A stretch of DNA of 22,520 bases from NIOZ-UU13 sp964417935 (GTDB taxonomy: Bacteria; Planctomycetota; Phycisphaerae; Sedimentisphaerales; Anaerobacaceae): assembly GCA_964417935.1 (NCBI GenBank), contig CAYQKF010000082.1:1-22520 (forward strand). Direction: 5' to 3'. The position numbers and the translations under genes are program-made. The notes beneath the pieces are model-generated. The model ran no database searches. It saw only the letters and a program-made list of their open reading frames with translations, and was not told where the DNA came from. The number at the start of each line of letters is the position of its first letter. Positions within the stretch are counted from its first letter, which is position 1. Positions 1 through 6,904 of the stretch are shown piece after piece.

Positions 1-1
1 T

Positions 2-151
2 CCGGAAGTCAACCCGGCAAAGATGGAGTTTCAGCAGGGTATGAACATAACTTTTATAACGACGGCAAATACCGACAAGGAAGGAAGGAAATTGCTTCAG
101 CTTTTTGGTATGCCGTTCAGGGGCTTAACAGCGACCGGGCAGGAAGAATAG
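2..151 (+). CDS. rplE: 50S ribosomal protein L5 (uL5), C-terminal 49 residues only
   Basis: L5 binds 5S rRNA in the central protuberance of the large subunit. The window starts inside the gene, so only the last 49 codons are visible, in the frame beginning at base 2 and ending with TAG at 149-151. The peptide has the typical L5 ending: a PEV segment, then GMNITFITTANTDKEGR, then an LLxLFGMPFRG close that corresponds to the family's F-x-x-PFR end. A short TATGQEE tail follows. It is immediately upstream of rpsN, the usual spc-operon neighbour. The N-terminal part is outside the window; the identity is secure from the C-terminus and from synteny. Confidence 0.93.
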   Translation, partial: PEVNPAKMEFQQGMNITFITTANTDKEGRKLLQLFGMPFRGLTATGQEE

Positions 152-187
152 AGCCTGCAAACAGATACGAGAAATTGGAGCGTGTAG

Positions 188-373
188 ATGTCAACTAAAG
201 CACTGGAAAACAAGGCGGAAAAGAAACAAAAATTTCGCGTCAGACAATATACGCGTTGCCAGCTTTGTGGCAGAGCCAAAGCAGTATATCGCAAGTTCAA
301 AATTTGTCGCATCTGTTTTAGAACATTAGCTAACGAAGGAAAAATACCGGGAGTAAGAAAAGCAAGTTGGTAA
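188..373 (+). CDS. rpsN: 30S ribosomal protein S14, zinc-binding (type Z)
   Basis: S14 is a small-subunit head protein. This is the short 61-residue zinc form: two CxxC pairs (CQLC near residues 24-27 and CRIC near 40-43) flank a basic stretch, and the protein ends in the conserved GKIPGVRKASW. The paralogous zinc-free form is about 100 residues. The ATG at 188 has a GGAG 8 bases upstream. It lies 36 bases after the rplE stop and 45 bases before the preferred rpsH start. Zinc-type S14 together with zinc-type S4 and L36 in this window suggests this operon encodes the zinc-replete versions of these proteins. Confidence 0.97.
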   Translation: MSTKALENKAEKKQKFRVRQYTRCQLCGRAKAVYRKFKICRICFRTLANEGKIPGVRKASW

Positions 374-418
374 ATCGTGAGTTTTACCACAAGGCCCCAA
401 AACACGAGGCACGAAATT

Positions 419-817
419 ATGAGTTTAAGTGACCCAATAGCTGATATGCTGACGAGAATTCGCAACGCTATGCGAATAAACAGAAACGAGGTCAATGTTA
501 AAGCATCAAATATTTGTGAAGGCATAGCGGCTGTTTTGAAAAAGGAAGGTTACATCGAGGATTTTGACCGAATCGACGACAGCAAGCAGGGAATACTGAG
601 GATTATGTTAAAGTATGACCAGGAGGGCCATTCTATTATTAACGAAATAACAAGGACAAGCAAGCCCGGCTGCAGAGTTTATTCATCTGTTGACAAATTG
701 CCTCGCGTTTTAGCCGGTATGGGTATAGCAATCGTTTCGACAAGTAAAGGTGTAATGAGTGACAGAAGCTGCCGCGAAGCCAAGGTCGGCGGCGAGATAC
801 TTTGTACGGTGAGCTGA
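419..817 (+). CDS. rpsH: 30S ribosomal protein S8 (uS8)
   Basis: S8 binds helix 21 of 16S rRNA; in enterobacteria it also represses spc-operon translation. The 132-residue product starts MSLSDPIADMLTRIRNAM, the canonical S8 N-terminus, and ends with the family signature STSKGVMSDR followed by KVGGEILCTVS. A GTG at 377 would add 14 residues of non-family sequence. The ATG at 419 has a GAGG about 10 bases upstream and matches homologue starts, so it is preferred. The TGA stop shares one base with the rplF start codon (TGATG), which points to translational coupling. Confidence 0.97.
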   Translation: MSLSDPIADMLTRIRNAMRINRNEVNVKASNICEGIAAVLKKEGYIEDFDRIDDSKQGILRIMLKYDQEGHSIINEITRTSKPGCRVYSSVDKLPRVLAGMGIAIVSTSKGVMSDRSCREAKVGGEILCTVS

Positions 818-1398
818 TGAGTCGTATTGGAAAAAAACCTGTTGATATTCCTGGAGGTGTAAAGGTTGAGCAGAAAGGCCGGTGTATCAAGGTCTCAGGC
901 CCGCTCGGCGAGCTCCAGATGGACTATCATCCCCGGATAAAGGTAAAAATTGACGATGCCGAGGGGAAAATATTAGTCGAAAATAAACGTCCCCAGGACC
1001 GCCAGAACAAGCAGCTGCACGGCACAATGCGTGCCTTGATTGCCAATATGGTTACTGGTGTCAGCAAAGGTTTTGAGAAGAAAATGGAAATATACGGCAC
1101 TGGCTACAATCTCAAAGAGCAGGGTGGAAAGCTGGTTTTTCAGGTTGGCTTTTGCCATCCGGTAGTGCTGGTAGTACCCAAGGGCATAAAAGTAAATATT
1201 GATGTCGGCGCTACCAGAGGCAATGACGTCCCTGCAAGGTTCACGATTTCGGGAATAGACAAATGTCTGCTGGGACAGTTCGCTGCGGATATACGTAAGA
1301 TAAGGCCGCCGGAACCCTATAAAGGAAAGGGTATCCGTTATGCCGACGAACATGTGCGACGCAAGGTCGGCAAAGCTTTTGCTTCGGGAGCGGCATAA
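817..1398 (+). CDS. rplF: 50S ribosomal protein L6 (uL6)
   Basis: L6 sits near the factor-binding region of the large subunit. The product is 193 residues, slightly longer than the usual 177-180. It starts MSRIGKKPVDIPGGVKV and carries the L6 signature PPEPYKGKGIRY near residues 168-179, followed by a basic VRRKVGKAF tail. The ATG at 817 overlaps the rpsH stop by one base; the ATG-like reading from 802 lies inside rpsH and adds five unlikely residues. Two tandem L6 folds (about residues 1-82 and 83-180) are expected from the family. Confidence 0.97.
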   Translation: MSRIGKKPVDIPGGVKVEQKGRCIKVSGPLGELQMDYHPRIKVKIDDAEGKILVENKRPQDRQNKQLHGTMRALIANMVTGVSKGFEKKMEIYGTGYNLKEQGGKLVFQVGFCHPVVLVVPKGIKVNIDVGATRGNDVPARFTISGIDKCLLGQFAADIRKIRPPEPYKGKGIRYADEHVRRKVGKAFASGAA

Positions 1399-1414
1399 TT
1401 GGGATTTTGTCTAA

Positions 1415-1780
1415 ATGAAAACTGAGAAGCTGAAAAAAGCAGCACTAAGGCGTAAGTATCACGTGCGGAAAAAGGTCTTTGGTACACCAGACAGACCTCG
1501 ACTGCTGGTATTTCGCTCGAACAGGCATATTTACGCCCAGATTATAGATGACGTCGCAGGAGCGACACTTGCTTCGGCATGTACAAGGACGAAAGGACTG
1601 CGGGACCAATTGCCCCATGCCGGTAATAAAAAAGCTGCTGAAATAGTAGGTGAAGCGGTCGCAAAACAGGCACTTGGTGTTGGGATTAAGTGTGTTCGCT
1701 TTGATAGAAATCGATATAAGTTTCATGGCAGAGTCAGGGCTCTTGCCGAAGCGGCGAGAAAAACCGGGCTGGTCTTTTAA
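1415..1780 (+). CDS. rplR: 50S ribosomal protein L18 (uL18)
   Basis: L18 binds 5S rRNA together with L5. The 121-residue product has the L18 pattern: a basic N-terminus (RRKYHVRKKVFGTPDRPRL), the core VFRSNRHIYAQIIDD, a GNKKAAEIVGEAVAKQAL helix, and the C-terminal VRFDRNRYKFHGRVRALAEAAR then GLVF ending. The length is normal for the family. The ATG at 1415 starts 16 bases after the rplF stop. No strong Shine-Dalgarno sequence is seen, so translation may depend on upstream ribosomes. Confidence 0.97.
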   Translation: MKTEKLKKAALRRKYHVRKKVFGTPDRPRLLVFRSNRHIYAQIIDDVAGATLASACTRTKGLRDQLPHAGNKKAAEIVGEAVAKQALGVGIKCVRFDRNRYKFHGRVRALAEAARKTGLVF

Positions 1781-1815
1781 TACGATAGTGAGTACGAGAT
1801 TGTTTGGAGAATAAA

Positions 1816-2391
1816 TTGGCAGTAGAACAACCCGTTAAGCCCGTTAGAAGCAAGGCTCCGAAAGGAAGTGCTGCGCCTTTATTGCGGACTTCTAACGGGG
1901 TTAAACTTTCGGACCAGGAAGAAAAGCCGTTGGAAGATACGGTAGTAAAAGTATTTCGCTGTGCCAAGGTGGTTAAGGGCGGTCGGCGGTTCAGCTTTGC
2001 CGCATTGGTTGTGATAGGTGACCGCGCAGGTACGGTTGGTGTCGGTTATGGTAAGGCCAACGAGGTTCCACAGGCAGTCGAGAAAGGTATAAAAGACGCC
2101 AAAAAAACTTTGCACAAGATAGCTTTGGTTGGCCGAACGATTCCACACTCGATAAACGGCAAATACAGGGCTACAAAGGTAGTATTGGTCCCGGCCAGTC
2201 CCGGTACCGGGGTCATCGCCGGTTCCAGTGCTCGAGCAGTGCTCGAATATGCCGGCGTGCAGGATGTTCTTACGAAAGTTTACGGAAGCACTTCTGCTAA
2301 AAATGTGGTCAAAGCTACACTGGACGGATTGTTGAAATTGCGCAGCAAAGAAATTGTTGAATCTCTTCGTGGTGTGGCAATTAATGCTTAA
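1816..2391 (+). CDS. rpsE: 30S ribosomal protein S5 (uS5), TTG start
   Basis: S5 is involved in decoding accuracy. The core is clear: a VFRCAKVVKGGRRFSF stretch, VGVGYGKANEVPQAVEKG, the ATKVVLVPASPGTGVIAG segment and GVQDVLTKVYGSTSAKNVVKAT. No ATG lies near the 5' end. TTG at 1816 has a GGAG at 1806-1809, six bases away, and gives 191 residues. TTG at 1804 adds four residues but would contain that GGAG, so 1816 is preferred. The first roughly 40 residues (Lys/Pro/Val-rich) are an extension beyond the compact 166-residue E. coli form. rplO follows directly without the usual rpmD. Confidence 0.93.
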   Translation: MAVEQPVKPVRSKAPKGSAAPLLRTSNGVKLSDQEEKPLEDTVVKVFRCAKVVKGGRRFSFAALVVIGDRAGTVGVGYGKANEVPQAVEKGIKDAKKTLHKIALVGRTIPHSINGKYRATKVVLVPASPGTGVIAGSSARAVLEYAGVQDVLTKVYGSTSAKNVVKATLDGLLKLRSKEIVESLRGVAINA

Positions 2392-2421
2392 TGGTTGCTG
2401 ATTAACGATTGGGTGATTTGA

Positions 2422-2865
2422 ATGTTGAATCATGAAATAACTTCTGTTGCGGGTAAACACAGGCGTCGTCGCCGTATAGGCAGGGGCACCGGCACCGGCC
2501 ACGGTAAAACCTGTGGCCGAGGACACAAAGGTGGCGGCAGCAGGGCAGGCTCGACTTCCGTTACGCTTCATGAAGGCGGCCAGATGCCTTTGTTTCGACG
2601 ACTGCCTAAACGCGGTTTTAGTAATTATAAATTCGCTACACGCTGCGAAATCGTAAATATCTCGCAATTAGAAAGATTCGAGGAGGGTGCTGATGTAGGC
2701 GTAGAGCAATTATCCAACGCCGGATTGATTGACAGCGCCAAAAGCAAAATCAAGATTCTCGGCAAGGGAGACCTGACAAAAACGCTGCAGGTAACAGCTC
2801 ACAAATTCAGCAAAACAGCAGAGCAGAAAATTGTGGCTTCCGGCGGTACGGCAAAAGTTATTTGA
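2422..2865 (+). CDS. rplO: 50S ribosomal protein L15 (uL15)
   Basis: L15 is a late-assembling large-subunit protein. The 147-residue product has the Gly/Arg-rich extended N-terminus (KHRRRRRIGRGTGTGHGKT and GRGHKGGGSRAG), the EGGQMPLFRRLPKRGFSN motif, and a C-terminal globular part ending with the VTAHKFSKTAEQKI pattern. The length is typical. The ATG at 2422 lies 30 bases after rpsE. That gap is too short to hold rpmD, which sits here in many bacteria. Confidence 0.97.
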   Translation: MLNHEITSVAGKHRRRRRIGRGTGTGHGKTCGRGHKGGGSRAGSTSVTLHEGGQMPLFRRLPKRGFSNYKFATRCEIVNISQLERFEEGADVGVEQLSNAGLIDSAKSKIKILGKGDLTKTLQVTAHKFSKTAEQKIVASGGTAKVI

Positions 2866-2872
2866 TTGTTGT

Positions 2873-2932
2873 CCGCATATTATACCATGCGGAAGGAAAT
2901 ATGAAACTGACATATCCGCTTCTCAGAAGCGG
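2873..2932 (+). promoter_or_regulatory. Two small hairpins in the rplO-secY gap
   Basis: CCGCAT at 2873-2878 pairs perfectly with ATGCGG at 2887-2892 (8-base loop). CCGCTTCT at 2916-2923 is complementary to AGAAGCGG at 2925-2932, so at least six pairs can form around a small loop. The second stem lies inside the 18-codon ORF that precedes secY. Neither is followed by a T-run, so they are not obvious intrinsic terminators. A role in controlling secY translation is inference only. Confidence 0.4.
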
Positions 2933-2957
2933 GTACAGAATACTGGATGAGAAATAA
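2901..2957 (+). CDS. Putative 18-residue leader peptide upstream of secY
   Basis: An ATG at 2901 preceded by GGAAGGAAAT (good Shine-Dalgarno match, about 5 bases away) opens a frame encoding MKLTYPLLRSGYRILDEK. It stops at TAA 2955-2957. The last A of that stop is the first base of the secY ATG (TAATG), an arrangement that normally couples two cistrons. The peptide is not recognised as a family and is not L30. The secY start itself has only a modest purine stretch upstream, so a coupling or leader role is plausible. It may equally be a chance frame, because 18 codons is short. Confidence 0.35.
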   Translation: MKLTYPLLRSGYRILDEK

Positions 2958-4318
2958 TGCTTGGAACGGTAATTAACATATTCAGAATCCCGGACCTGCG
3001 CAATAAGGTTCTTTTTACTCTGGCGCTGCTGATAATATACAGGGTTGGTTTCCATATCCCTGTACCCGGCTTTGACCAGAAAAAGATAACTGAAATCACC
3101 CAATCAAGAGACACGGAGAGTCCCTTGGGCAGAGCTGCCGAATACATGCAGATGTTTACCGGTGGAAGGCTGGATAAGAGCAGCTTGTTTGGGCTGGGGA
3201 TTATGCCTTATATTACCTCATCGATTATCCTTATGCTGTTAGGCGAGGTCGTACCCGCTTTAAAGAAGTTGCGCCAGGAAGGACAAACCGGCCACAAAAA
3301 AATACAGGAGTACACGCGCTACCTGACTGTGCTGATATGTGTTGTTCAGTCGATAATGTTTATGAAGTTGTTAGGAGGACAGGGATTGACCTATGCGGGC
3401 ATGTACCGTCAAGCAATGATAATGGGTATTGTTGGCATGACCGCAGGCACCATCTTTTTGATGTGGCTCGGCGAGCAAATAGATGAATACGGCATAGGCA
3501 ACGGTATTAGTTTGATAATTATGGCCGGCATTGTCTCCAGAATGCCCTGGGCAATATGGACGCTTTTGCAGAATGTTGACTTAAAGCTCGGTGCAGCGCC
3601 CGGCACGGTAGGACCGGCAAAGATATTGTTCCTGATAGCAGCGTTTGTATTCGTTGTTGCCGGTGCGATATTAATAACTCAAGGCCAGCGACGAATACCG
3701 ATTCAGCAGGCAAAACAAATGCGAGGCAGGCGAATGTATGGCGGGCAGAGACATTATTTACCCCTTCGCGTCAATCATGGCGGAGTGATGCCGATAATCT
3801 TCGCATCGAGCTTTATGATGTTTCCGCCTATAATAATTGGTCAGTTGGCAAGAATCCCGAGCCTTGATAATTCAAGAGTGCTTCAGACTTTGCAGGATGC
3901 CTTGGGTCCCCGTGCTTTTACGTACAATGTCCTGTATATGCTGTTGATATTCTTGTTCGCTTATTTTTGGGTAACGGTGCAGTTTCAGCCTAAGGAGATG
4001 GCCAAGAACCTGCGGGATTCGGGAAGCTTCATCCCCGGACTTCGCCCGGGACGAAGAACTGCTAACTATCTGGAAACAGTAATGACAAGAATAACTTATT
4101 TTGGAGCCGCATTTTTAGCCATAATTGCCGTTGTACCGTCACTGATTTCAATATTATTGGGAATTGATTGGCGGATAGCAACGTTCTTAGGTGGAACTGG
4201 TTTATTGATAGTTGTTAGTGTCTCGCTGGACCTGGTTCAGAAAATCGAAGCCAACCTTTTGATGCGCAGCTATGAGGGTTTCAGTGGTGCCGGCAGGATA
4301 AAAGGAGCCTATGGATGA
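2957..4318 (+). CDS. secY: Preprotein translocase subunit SecY
   Basis: SecY is the channel of the inner-membrane Sec translocon, with SecE and SecG as partners. The 453-residue product has the SecY layout: N-terminal FRIPDLRNKVLFTLALLIIYRVG (TM1), the plug region after PVPGF, about ten hydrophobic segments, the IGNGISLIIMAGIV motif, the cytoplasmic loop QGQRRIPIQQAKQ, and the conserved QPKEMAKNLRDSGSFIPG loop. The end is a basic/Gly-rich tail. Start ATG 2957 follows the mini-ORF by a one-base overlap. The stop overlaps the adk start by four bases (ATGA). The length is typical for the family. Confidence 0.98.
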   Translation: MLGTVINIFRIPDLRNKVLFTLALLIIYRVGFHIPVPGFDQKKITEITQSRDTESPLGRAAEYMQMFTGGRLDKSSLFGLGIMPYITSSIILMLLGEVVPALKKLRQEGQTGHKKIQEYTRYLTVLICVVQSIMFMKLLGGQGLTYAGMYRQAMIMGIVGMTAGTIFLMWLGEQIDEYGIGNGISLIIMAGIVSRMPWAIWTLLQNVDLKLGAAPGTVGPAKILFLIAAFVFVVAGAILITQGQRRIPIQQAKQMRGRRMYGGQRHYLPLRVNHGGVMPIIFASSFMMFPPIIIGQLARIPSLDNSRVLQTLQDALGPRAFTYNVLYMLLIFLFAYFWVTVQFQPKEMAKNLRDSGSFIPGLRPGRRTANYLETVMTRITYFGAAFLAIIAVVPSLISILLGIDWRIATFLGGTGLLIVVSVSLDLVQKIEANLLMRSYEGFSGAGRIKGAYG

Positions 4319-4968
4319 GAATAGTTTTGTTGGGCGCACCAGGTGCAGGCAAGGGAACACAGTGTAAGAACATTGTTGCCCAATATGGTCTGCTCCATTT
4401 ATCGAGCGGGGATATCTTACGAGCCGAACGGGCCGCAGGTACCGAATTAGGGATAAAGGCCCAAAGTTATATGGATTCAGGTGCTCTTGTGCCGGATGAA
4501 ATAATAATTGAGATGATGACCGAAGCGATAAGAAAGGCCCCTGCCGCCGGTTTCTTACTGGATGGTTTTCCAAGAACCGTCAACCAGGCAGTCGAGCTTG
4601 CTGAGTCATTGGCCGGTAACGAGATGAAAATTGACGTTGTTTTGAACCTCCGGATAGATGACGACGTAGTAGCAAAGCGAATGACCGGAAGAAGAAGCTG
4701 TCCTGAGTGTGGGGCGGTTTACCATATTGAAAACTTGAAGCCGAAAGTCGAAGGTCTATGCGATAACGATGGCATAAAGCTTGTTCAACGACCTGATGAC
4801 AGCCCCGAGGTGGTGGCTAATCGTCTTAAAACCTACCATCAGCAAACAGAACCGCTGGTGGATTATTATAGAAACAACGGCACTGTTTATGACTTCGATG
4901 CCGACAGAAGCCCCGACGAGATAAGGGCTTCGATATTTGAGAATCTGGACGCCCTGGTCAAAACGTGA
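4315..4968 (+). CDS. adk: Adenylate kinase, zinc-LID form
   Basis: Adenylate kinase catalyses ATP + AMP to 2 ADP in the cytoplasm. The 217-residue product has the P-loop GAPGAGKGT at residues 8-16, the AMP-binding LDGFPRT at 82-88, and an Arg-rich LID approach (TGRRSCPEC). The LID keeps four metal ligands, C129, C132, C149 and D152, the Cys-Cys-Cys-Asp pattern of the zinc-binding long form. Start ATG overlaps the secY stop in ATGA, so the two are translationally coupled. The secY-adk-map order is common in bacterial spc operons. Confidence 0.98.
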   Translation: MRIVLLGAPGAGKGTQCKNIVAQYGLLHLSSGDILRAERAAGTELGIKAQSYMDSGALVPDEIIIEMMTEAIRKAPAAGFLLDGFPRTVNQAVELAESLAGNEMKIDVVLNLRIDDDVVAKRMTGRRSCPECGAVYHIENLKPKVEGLCDNDGIKLVQRPDDSPEVVANRLKTYHQQTEPLVDYYRNNGTVYDFDADRSPDEIRASIFENLDALVKT

Positions 4969-5011
4969 AGCGCTGGTTGTGTTCCGAAACATGAGACGAG
5001 ATAGAAATTAA

Positions 5012-5800
5012 ATGGCTATAACGCTTCGCAGCCGAAGAGAGATTGACTTAATGCGTAAAGCAGGTGCTGTTTTAGCAGATGTTCTTTTAAAACTAAAAGA
5101 GATTGCAGAGCCGGGAGTAACAACCGCGCAGTTGGACAGCGTGGCTTTGAAGATGACTGCCGATGCCGGAGCACAGGCTTTGTTCAAGGGTGTCCGTACC
5201 CCGACTTCCAAAATCCCGTTTCCGGGTGCGATTTGTGCCTCGATAAATGAGCAGGTCGTTCATGGGATTCCTTCGGAGAATACAAAGCTGAAGCTCGGCG
5301 ATATCCTCAGCATTGATTTCGGCGTTAGACTTGACTGCTATTGTGCAGATGCAGCAGTTACGATTGCCATTGGGCAGATTTCAGAAGATAGACGCAGGCT
5401 GATGGACGTAACAAAACATGTTCTTGACATAGCAATAGCAAAATCTGCGCCGGGTGTTAAATGGAGTCAAGTAGCAGCCGAGATGCAGCAGTATGCCGAG
5501 TCCGCCGGGTTTTCGGTGGTAAAAGATTTTGTCGGGCACGGTATTGGCAGGAAAATGCATGAAGAGCCGAGAGTGCCCAACTTTGTCAATGATGACTTGT
5601 TGGCAAATGACTTTGTTTTGGCCGAAGGAATGGTTCTGGCTGTTGAGCCGATGATTAACGCCGGCTCCGGTGCCGTGCGAACACTGAGGAACGGATGGAC
5701 AGTGGTAACAAAAGACGGGAAATGCTCGGCTCATTTTGAACATACAATTGCGATAGTGGAAAATGGTTGTGAGGTGTTGACTGAAGTTTTGCAAAATTGA
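5012..5800 (+). CDS. map: Methionine aminopeptidase, type I
   Basis: This enzyme removes the N-terminal Met from nascent proteins and uses two metal ions. The 262-residue product keeps all five ligands of the pita-bread fold: D102 (SIDFGV), D113 (CADAAVT), H176 (VGHGIG), E212 (VEPM) and E243 (HFEHT). It also keeps the substrate-contact histidines H84 (VVHGIP) and H183. The absence of the type II insert makes it type I. Its last codons (GAA GTT TTG CAA AAT TGA) lie in the left arm of a large palindromic element. Removing that element would give an ending in ...LQKS, two codons further on, so the present C-terminus may have been altered by an insertion. Confidence 0.97.
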   Translation: MAITLRSRREIDLMRKAGAVLADVLLKLKEIAEPGVTTAQLDSVALKMTADAGAQALFKGVRTPTSKIPFPGAICASINEQVVHGIPSENTKLKLGDILSIDFGVRLDCYCADAAVTIAIGQISEDRRRLMDVTKHVLDIAIAKSAPGVKWSQVAAEMQQYAESAGFSVVKDFVGHGIGRKMHEEPRVPNFVNDDLLANDFVLAEGMVLAVEPMINAGSGAVRTLRNGWTVVTKDGKCSAHFEHTIAIVENGCEVLTEVLQN

Positions 5801-5952
5801 GGTTAGGCATATATTATTTAAGAAAATCAGCTTTTTCGATTTTCTCAAATAATTAGCTAACTTTTTATTAAGCAATAGCTTACTGTTTGAAAAGAAAAAA
5901 TCAAAGAACAATTTTTTCTTTTCAAAGTATGCCTAACCTCGATTTTGCAAAA
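5787..5952. repeat. 166-bp cloverleaf-like palindromic element at the map 3' end (possible MITE)
   Basis: The outer arms 5787-5811 and 5928-5952 are 25-bp inverted repeats with a single T/G discordance, which would be a U-G pair in RNA. Three hairpins sit inside. Arm 1 (5813-5853) has 15 pairs and one mismatch around a short loop. Arm 2 (5869-5882) pairs TAAGC with GCTTA. Arm 3 has a perfect 16-bp stem (5886-5901 with 5911-5926). The outermost 10 bases, TTTTGCAAAA, occur in the same sense at both ends (5787-5796 and 5943-5952) and could be a target duplication around a 146-bp core; being itself palindromic, this is ambiguous. The left end overlaps the map stop. No ORF lies inside. It could be a non-autonomous transposable element or a structured transcript processing or termination site. 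Confidence 0.75.
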
Positions 5953-6037
5953 GTCTTGATATTAACTGTAGAAAGGTAACGAGTCGTATCTCGGACGAGT
6001 TACGAGCCACAAAATAAGGAAATACGAAACAGGAAAA

Positions 6038-6253
6038 ATGGCAAAGAAGGACACAATAAGATTACAAGCCAAAGTGACCGATGCTTTGCCGAATGCGATG
6101 TTTAGGGTGGAACTGGAGAATGGCCACAAGGTTTTGGCGCATGTTTCGGGCAAAATGCGGATGCATTATATTCGGATTTTGCCGGGTGACACAGTCATAG
6201 TTGAAATGTCACCGTATGATTTAAACAGAGGTCGAATAGTTCTCCGGCATTAG
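6038..6253 (+). CDS. infA: Translation initiation factor IF-1
   Basis: IF-1 is a single S1/OB-fold protein that occupies the ribosomal A site during initiation. The 71-residue product has the family core: DTIRLQAKVTDALPNAMFRV, LENGHKVLAHVSGKMRMHYIRI, and LPGDTVIVEMSPYDLNRGRIV. The length is normal. ATG 6038 has AGGAAA just upstream. It follows map at an unusually wide 237 bases because of the palindromic element, and precedes rpmJ by 33 bases, the usual pairing. Confidence 0.98.
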   Translation: MAKKDTIRLQAKVTDALPNAMFRVELENGHKVLAHVSGKMRMHYIRILPGDTVIVEMSPYDLNRGRIVLRH

Positions 6254-6286
6254 TTACGAACTATAACCGTAAAACAGGTACGTAAA

Positions 6287-6400
6287 ATGAAAGTTCGAAG
6301 TTCTGTAAAGCGTATATGTGAGAATTGCAAGATTGTTCGTCGCAAAGGCATTGTGCGAGTGATTTGTACGAACCCGCGACATAAACAACGCCAGGGTTGA
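6287..6400 (+). CDS. rpmJ: 50S ribosomal protein L36 (bL36), zinc form
   Basis: This short 37-residue gene starts at ATG 6287 and ends at TGA 6398-6400. The translation begins MKVRSSVKRICENCKIVRRK and ends NPRHKQRQG. It keeps the zinc knuckle C11, C14, C27 and H32, the C+ form of L36. Its place between infA and rpsM is the conserved one in bacterial alpha operons. Confidence 0.96.
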   Translation: MKVRSSVKRICENCKIVRRKGIVRVICTNPRHKQRQG

Positions 6401-6412
6401 TTTTATCGTGAG

Positions 6413-6440
6413 TGGTTAATTGGCCAGTGGTAATTAACCA
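6413..6440 (+). promoter_or_regulatory. Hairpin in the rpsM leader
   Basis: TGGTTAATT at 6413-6421 pairs perfectly with AATTAACCA at 6432-6440 around a 10-base loop. It sits 27 bases before the rpsM ATG, just upstream of that gene's AGGAG. No T-run follows. It could be a leader stem used for regulation, or simply one of the small palindromes common in this genome's gaps. Confidence 0.4.
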
Positions 6441-6466
6441 ATAACCGGATAGGAAAAGGAGCTGAT

Positions 6467-6850
6467 ATGCCACGTATAGTTGGTGTTGATATTCCAAATG
6501 ATAAATCTATATGGATTTCGCTGACCTATATTGTTGGTATAGGTAAATACACCTCGGAACAGATTTTGAAAGAGGCCGGTATCGAAAAAAGCACAAAGGC
6601 CGGCAAGCTCAGTGAAGATGAGCTTAGCCGCATAACTCAGATTATCGACCGCAATTATATCGTGGAAGGCCAGCTTCGCAGGCAGGTTTCACAGAATATA
6701 GCTCGCTTGCGTGATATAAATTGTTACAGAGGTCTTCGCCATAGAAGGGGTTTGCCTGTTCGGGGCCAGTGCACCCAAAGTAATGCACGCACCCGCAAAG
6801 GCCCAAGAAAAACAGTCGCGGGCAAGAAGGGCGTAAAGGAAAAACGTTAA
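6467..6850 (+). CDS. rpsM: 30S ribosomal protein S13 (uS13)
   Basis: S13 is a small-subunit head protein contacting the A and P sites and L5. The 127-residue product starts MPRIVGVDIPNDKSIWISLTYIVGIG, which contains the H2TH-type GIG turn. It carries the signature YRGLRHRRGLPVRGQCTQSNARTRKG near residues 86-111 and a Lys-rich tail. ATG 6467 is preceded by AGGAG with good spacing. rpmJ lies upstream and rpsK downstream, the usual alpha-operon order. Confidence 0.98.
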   Translation: MPRIVGVDIPNDKSIWISLTYIVGIGKYTSEQILKEAGIEKSTKAGKLSEDELSRITQIIDRNYIVEGQLRRQVSQNIARLRDINCYRGLRHRRGLPVRGQCTQSNARTRKGPRKTVAGKKGVKEKR

Positions 6851-6865
6851 AAATGATGCTCGTCG

Positions 6866-6897
6866 CGAGTATCGAGAATCGAGTATCGAGATACGAG
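6866..6897. repeat. Short direct repeat CGAGTATCGAG in the rpsM-rpsK gap
   Basis: CGAGTATCGAG occurs at 6866-6876 and again at 6880-6890, followed by ATACGAG. The same CGAG/ATACGA vocabulary recurs before infA (about 5981-6028) and before the HIT gene (near 9924). This appears to be a low-complexity intergenic text of the genome rather than a gene-specific site. Confidence 0.5.
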
Positions 6898-6904
6898 AAA
6901 AATA

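Noticed and set aside
377..418. Upstream GTG start for rpsH
   Set aside because: Adds 14 residues not found in S8; ATG 419 has a Shine-Dalgarno match and gives the canonical N-terminus.
1879..2667. Long 262-codon open frame antisense to rpsE and rplO
   Set aside because: It lies entirely opposite two unmistakable ribosomal protein genes and has Cys/Ser/Thr-rich composition typical of an antisense shadow.
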